A stretch of DNA of 22,957 bases, from the NCBI GenBank assembly GCA_003427395.1, contig BFEA01000897.1, positions 200,674 through 223,630 of the forward strand. The letters are read 5' to 3'. Source of the DNA: Chara braunii (Eukaryota > Streptophyta > Charophyceae > Charales > Characeae). Position numbers and translations under genes: made by a program. The notes beneath the pieces were generated by a model that did not search any database, was not told the origin of the DNA, and saw nothing but the letters and a program-made list of their open reading frames with translations. Below, in pieces: positions 19,136-22,957 of this stretch (within the stretch, counting starts at the first letter, position 1; every line of letters begins with the position of its first letter).

Positions 19136-21094
19136 TCACACCAGATCTAAGTGGACTACACGCGCGCGACGCGTATGTTTCCACTTCTCGGTCTGGCACT
19201 TGGGTTTCTCATGAATTATGGGATTGAGAGGCTGCTTCTTCCCTCTTTTATGTCGCTGTCGTTTGGACTCCGATACCGGAATATTTCTTCGCTTCTTTCT
19301 TCGTTGGGGAGCTCGTATGACAGTTGTGGCACCCTTCCTTATGCGAACTCTTCTCTTAGGTCTTTGTAGAACAAACACCCATTTCTTTTTCTTCCCTAGC
19401 GCTAAGCCTTTCACTTTCCTGGTTTCCACTCTCTTCCTCTTCTTCGAACTCTCCCCTACCTCGAATCGTCTCGACGGTCCCTCATCTGCCACTTTCGTTT
19501 TTCCTCTAGGATCTGATAGCTTCAGTGCAGGAGTAAGAGTCTCCCTTGGCTTAAACAACATCAGTCTAGCTCCGGCCACAGGATCCTTCCACTTCGATCC
19601 ATCTAGCTCAGCAATCATGTATGCTCCCCAGGATAACGCACCGACTACACAATCGAGCCCCATCCATCTATTAGCCTGTTTTCTAGTCCATGTTCTCTCT
19701 AGGGCAGCGTCGTAGAGGAGCACCATATCGCCGACTTTCATCTTTTCCTTTCTGATTCTGACGTTTTTGTCCCATCTCACTTTGTTCTTTTCTTTTTCTA
19801 CTGCGAGTCGATTGGCCGCAGTCATGAGGTTATCCTCCAATCCATATGCTATCTGTCTAGTCCTAGCAGCTAGCAGCTCCTCCCGTGTCATGTTATCCGC
19901 CCAATTAACCGTAGTTCAACTATCGACGTGGAATTCTAGAGGCAGAGGACAGTGCCTTCCAAACCAAAGCGTGTAAGTTGGGTACCCAGTGCTGGCCCGC
20001 ACCGTAACGTTATCTGCCCATATCGCATATCGGAAATACCTCGGCCAGTCGCTATCCTTTCCTCTACACCACTTGGACAGCGATGCTATCAGCGACTGGT
20101 GGCCCCGCTCTACAGGCGCATTTGACTGAGGATGATAGGCAGTCGCTATAGACACTCTAGCTCCAGCTCTCTTGAATACACTCTGCACCTCATCTGCTAG
20201 TAACTCCGTTCCTCTATCCATCACTATCTTACTGACACATCTGTATCTAGATAGATACTCAAGGTCGAAGTTCTTAACTTCTTTTGCAGCCTTCGTCCTG
20301 ATAGGTTTGCTGTCGACAAACCCCGTAAAGTCATCTCTGATGTTCACCACATAGTTCATGTTCCCCACGCCTTTCGGCATCTTCACCAGATCAATATGTA
20401 CTTTCTCTCTCGGCCTAGTGGGGTAAGAAGGGTGAAGCGGTTCCTTATACCTAATAAGGGATCTCTTCTGGCAGTCCTCACAAGTCTCGCAGTACTTTTC
20501 GACATCCTTGTACTATCCTTCCCACTAATATAGTCTGCGAACTTTCTCATATGTACCCTTTACTCCTCTATGTCCCCCGACTACACCATCATGTAACTCA
20601 GTCACTATGGACTGTTTCTCCTCCGAATCATAGACCACTCGAAGAGGCATCCCTACTCCTATAGGCCGCTGGAACAAATGCCCAGCTCTAAGGCAATATT
20701 GCGCTGCCTGTCTCCGGATCTCCGAATCAGAGCTTTCCTCCCCTGACAGATGCAGTCCTATTGTGCGGTACTTACCTTCATAAAGGTTGACTAGGAAACG
20801 ATCCGTCCGTCTAGGTTCGGCCATAGTCAGGGCAGCAACCGATATCGGTCGCTCTGCCTCAATGGAAATCCGTGAAAGTCCGTCGGCCACAGCGTTCTTT
20901 GCCCCTGAAATCCTCTCTACAGTATAGCTATAAAGTCGAATCCTGATCAGCCATCGCGCGATCGTAGTATCCGTCAAACTGAAATCCTTCTGTATGACTG
21001 AAGCTACAGCTGTAGGGTCCACCCTAAGAACGAATCGTCTCCCGTAAATGTAATGCCTAAAGGTATCTAAGCACTGTAGAACAACCAACAACAT
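19136..21094 (-). pseudogene. Ty3/gypsy pol fragment: RNase H and integrase, broken
   Basis: One frame carries, in order: RNase H (RFVLRVDPTAVASV, GAKNAVADGLSR), a spacer, an HHCC integrase zinc finger (HDGVVGGH, then CETCEDC), the integrase core (HIDLV with the first Asp, VMDRGTE with the second, NAPVERGHQ with the Glu), the C-terminal domain (VGDMVLLYDAALERTW, NRWMG) and a basic tail of roughly 100 residues rich in Lys/Arg, ending VVHLDLV. The frame is cut by TAG at 20527-20525, TAG at 20515-20513 and TGA at 19918-19916. The RT and everything before it are missing: homology begins at about 21090, where unrelated sequence starts. It would have integrated the cDNA of an LTR retrotransposon. 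There is no chromodomain. Confidence 0.92.
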
Positions 21095-21109
21095 GTTATT
21101 CGTTAAAAC

Positions 21110-21129
21110 AGTACATTCTTGTATGTACT
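21110..21129. repeat. Small inverted repeat at the gypsy truncation point
   Basis: AGTACAT and ATGTACT (7 bp each, 6-nt loop), within 20 bases of where gypsy homology stops. It may be incidental or mark a rearrangement site. Confidence 0.4.
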
Positions 21130-21231
21130 ATTTTCAGACGAATTTATGACACAATGTATAGTCAAATGGTATTCCAGTTCCGGATACATCTGAACTTGGA
21201 GTAAAATCAGCTTTGAGACGAGGAGCACAAT

Positions 21232-21442
21232 CAGTACATATATCTGCTGCGCTCCTCTCGTGGTTCGGATGTGTTCAGATGTGGAACACCACAGCAGAGT
21301 ATATTACACTGTGTTATACGCCTCTGAGTCAGTACATGTATCTGCTGCCTCAGTACATATATCTGTTGCGCTCCTCTCCTGGTTCGGATGTGTCCAGATG
21401 TGGAACACCACAACAGAGTAATATATTACACTGTGTTATAAT
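21232..21442. repeat. Tandem duplication, period about 119 bp
   Basis: Units start CAGTACATATATCTG at 21232 and 21351. They share GGTTCGGATGTG and a GGAACACCACA block and end in ACACTGTGTTATA. A partial third copy of the first 20 bases lies between them at about 21330-21348. Differences are few. Non-coding. Confidence 0.8.
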
Positions 21443-21613
21443 TTCACTTGTAGATGAGCATCATACTCATCCAAATCAAAACAGTATAATGACATGAACT
21501 CGAGTTTGTGAGGAGTACAACGAATTGTGGCTCTTCACAGACTTAGAGGACTAGGATGACTTGTATTTAGAAGTGTGAGGACCAGAATGAATTGGAGTTC
21601 TGCACCGATGACC
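21443..21613. other. Spacer between repeat blocks
   Basis: No gene or clear repeat; it joins the 119-bp duplication to the satellite-like units on the right. Confidence 0.4.
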
Positions 21614-22168
21614 GTGCACATTTGAAGGGCGAGAGAGATAGAAAGAAAGAGAGAGACAGAAAGAGCAAGAGAGAGAGAGACAGAAAGAGCGAGTGACAGA
21701 GTCTCAGAGAGACTGTACTTAATTTTCTCGAGACGCCGCACAGTAGGCGCAGGGTCGAGCACACGCGTAGACCATCAACCTTGCTTTTTAAAACATTTTA
21801 GATGATCGTTGTAGGAGAGCAGCAAGGTAATGTGAATTTTCAAGATAAGCGAAGTTCGGATGTATCCGAGATCACAGGAGATAGACAGAGAGAGGAAGTC
21901 CGCAAGAAATTGTCGTGTACATTTGAAGAGCGAGAGATATAGAAAGAGAGAAAGAGACAGAAAGAGCGAGAGACAGAGAGTCTCAAAGAGACTGTACTTA
22001 ATTTTCTCGAGACGCTGCCGAGCACACGCGTAGATCATCAGCCTCGCTTTTAAAAGCATTTTAGATGATCGTTGTAGTAGAGCAGCTAGGCAATGTGAAT
22101 TTCCAAGATAACCGAAGTTCGGATGTATCCACAGTAGATAGACAGAGAGAGGAAGTCCGCAGGAAATG
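21614..22168. repeat. Satellite-like tandem units, period about 260-300 bp
   Basis: Two copies begin at about 21614 and 21915 (GTGCACATTTGAAG, GTGTACATTTGAAG). Both contain a GA-rich block, GACTGTACTTAATTTTCTCG, an ACACGCGTAGA block, GATGATCGTTGTAG and the near-palindrome GTTCGGATGTATCC (about 21854 and 22115). The second copy is shorter by about 40 bases in the GA block. Open frames here are artefacts of GA/CT repeats. Confidence 0.75.
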
Positions 22169-22332
22169 ACAAATTAGCACGCCAGAGGACTGAGAGATGG
22201 AAACGACAAGCACCGTATAATCATCCACGACATTTCGTGTTACAGACGTATCCCAAGTGTCGAACTAGTATAGACCCTTCAGTTCGAAACTTCCCCTGTG
22301 TTTTTTGGGACACAATTCAAGAAGTATTTTTT

Positions 22333-22335
<3 letters not shown>

Positions 22336-22430
<95 letters not shown>

Positions 22431-22438
22431 CAGAGAGA
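22336..22438. repeat. (GA)n microsatellite
   Basis: GA dinucleotides are pure from about 22336 to 22390, then interrupted by A and CA variants to 22438. Confidence 0.95.
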
Positions 22439-22536
22439 GTGTGGATAATCGCACCGAATTTTCTTTTCATGTCGACATGTCGTACAGGAGACGCATGTTC
22501 GAGGAACACGCGAAAACCACAAGTGCAGTTGTACAA

Positions 22537-22684
22537 GAGCTGCTAGGTTTTCGTTAAGCGAGAGTAAGCCAAGTTCGGATGCATCCGAGATTATAGGGGA
22601 GAGGGAGTCCGAAGCAAACAGCAAATGAGCGCACTAGACACAGCTGTGGGTGTGTGTGTGCGCGTGCGTGCGCGCGCGCGAGCG

Positions 22685-22754
<70 letters not shown>

Positions 22755-22879
22755 GCAAGGTTTTCGTTATGCGAGAGTAAGCCAAGTTCGGATGCATCCG
22801 AGATTACAGGGGAGAGGGAGTCCGAAGCAAACAGCAAATGAGCGCACTAGACAAAGCTGTGGGTGTGTGTGTGTGTGCG

Positions 22880-22957
<78 letters not shown>
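22537..22957. repeat. Satellite-like tandem units, period 213 bp, with GT/GC/GA tracts
   Basis: Units start GAGCTGC at about 22537 and 22750. Each contains the perfect 14-bp palindrome TCGGATGCATCCGA (22575-22588 and 22788-22801) and the same 60-base flank, then (GT)n and (GC)n (22649-22680 and 22862-22894), then long (GA)n (22689-22751 and 22895 to the window end). The second unit runs off the window. The palindrome region is shared with the units at 21614-22168, so both arrays come from one family. Confidence 0.85.

Noticed and set aside
373-20527. Possible recoding of stop codons: 7 of the 13 in-frame interruptions found in the three retroelements are TAG
   Set aside because: TAA and TGA also interrupt the same frames, frameshifts are present, and each element is multiply damaged. 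The excess of TAG in 13 events is weak and is explained by ordinary decay (for example CAG to TAG).
22237-22837. Open frames on both strands with Arg/Glu or Ser/Leu repeats
   Set aside because: They are translations of GA/CT microsatellites, have no other support, and appear on both strands at once.

Overview
The window looks like a repeat-dense nuclear segment of a large eukaryotic genome. No intact host gene, rRNA or functional tRNA gene was found. Almost everything recognisable is a decayed retroelement, and microsatellites fill the right end. The green lineage is the best fit. The L1-type LINEs end in the reverse-transcriptase zinc-binding domain typical of plant LINEs, a dead U6 snRNA copy is close to plant U6, and the Penelope-like element has its GIY-YIG domain in front of the RT, an arrangement described from algae, early land plants and some protists and invertebrates. 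A charophyte such as Chara would fit, but that is inference.

Layout. (1) About 1-7181, + strand: a nearly full-length L1-like LINE. ORF1 has a CCHC knuckle and an RGG-rich tail. ORF2 has an APE-type endonuclease, an RT and a C-terminal Cys/His domain. A 3' UTR and poly(A) follow. It is broken by several in-frame stops and one frameshift. (2) 7182-8454: the 3' part of a second, diverged LINE, split into two oppositely oriented pieces that share 16 bp of the parent element, the signature of twin priming. (3) 8455-8581: a U6 snRNA retropseudogene with a poly(A) tail and a perfect 13-bp target-site duplication. (4) 8850-10200: a run of poly(A)-tailed segments, including a tRNA-derived SINE at about 9425-9877.

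(5) About 10453-15311, - strand: the most interesting object. It is a decayed Penelope-like element with two ORFs. ORF1 is gag-like (partial zinc knuckle, long coiled coil). It ends in an ATGA stop/start overlap with ORF2, which runs GIY-YIG endonuclease, CxC region, RT. About 500 nt downstream of the RT and on the same strand, the sequence folds as a type I hammerhead ribozyme with a complete core and a GUC cleavage site.

(6) 15312-19130: non-coding sequence with pyrimidine-rich stretches, short direct repeats, AT-rich degenerate repeats and a perfect 12-bp inverted repeat. (7) 19136-21094, - strand: a 5'-truncated Ty3/gypsy pol (RNase H, integrase, long basic tail) with three in-frame stops. 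(8) 21110-22957: tandem satellite-like units carrying a conserved palindrome and long GT/GC/GA microsatellites.

These elements do not form a pathway. They are linked mechanistically: L1-type machinery would account for the U6 and SINE copies and for the inverted LINE. All coding elements here are inactive copies, so any function would have to be tested in intact relatives or in a consensus.
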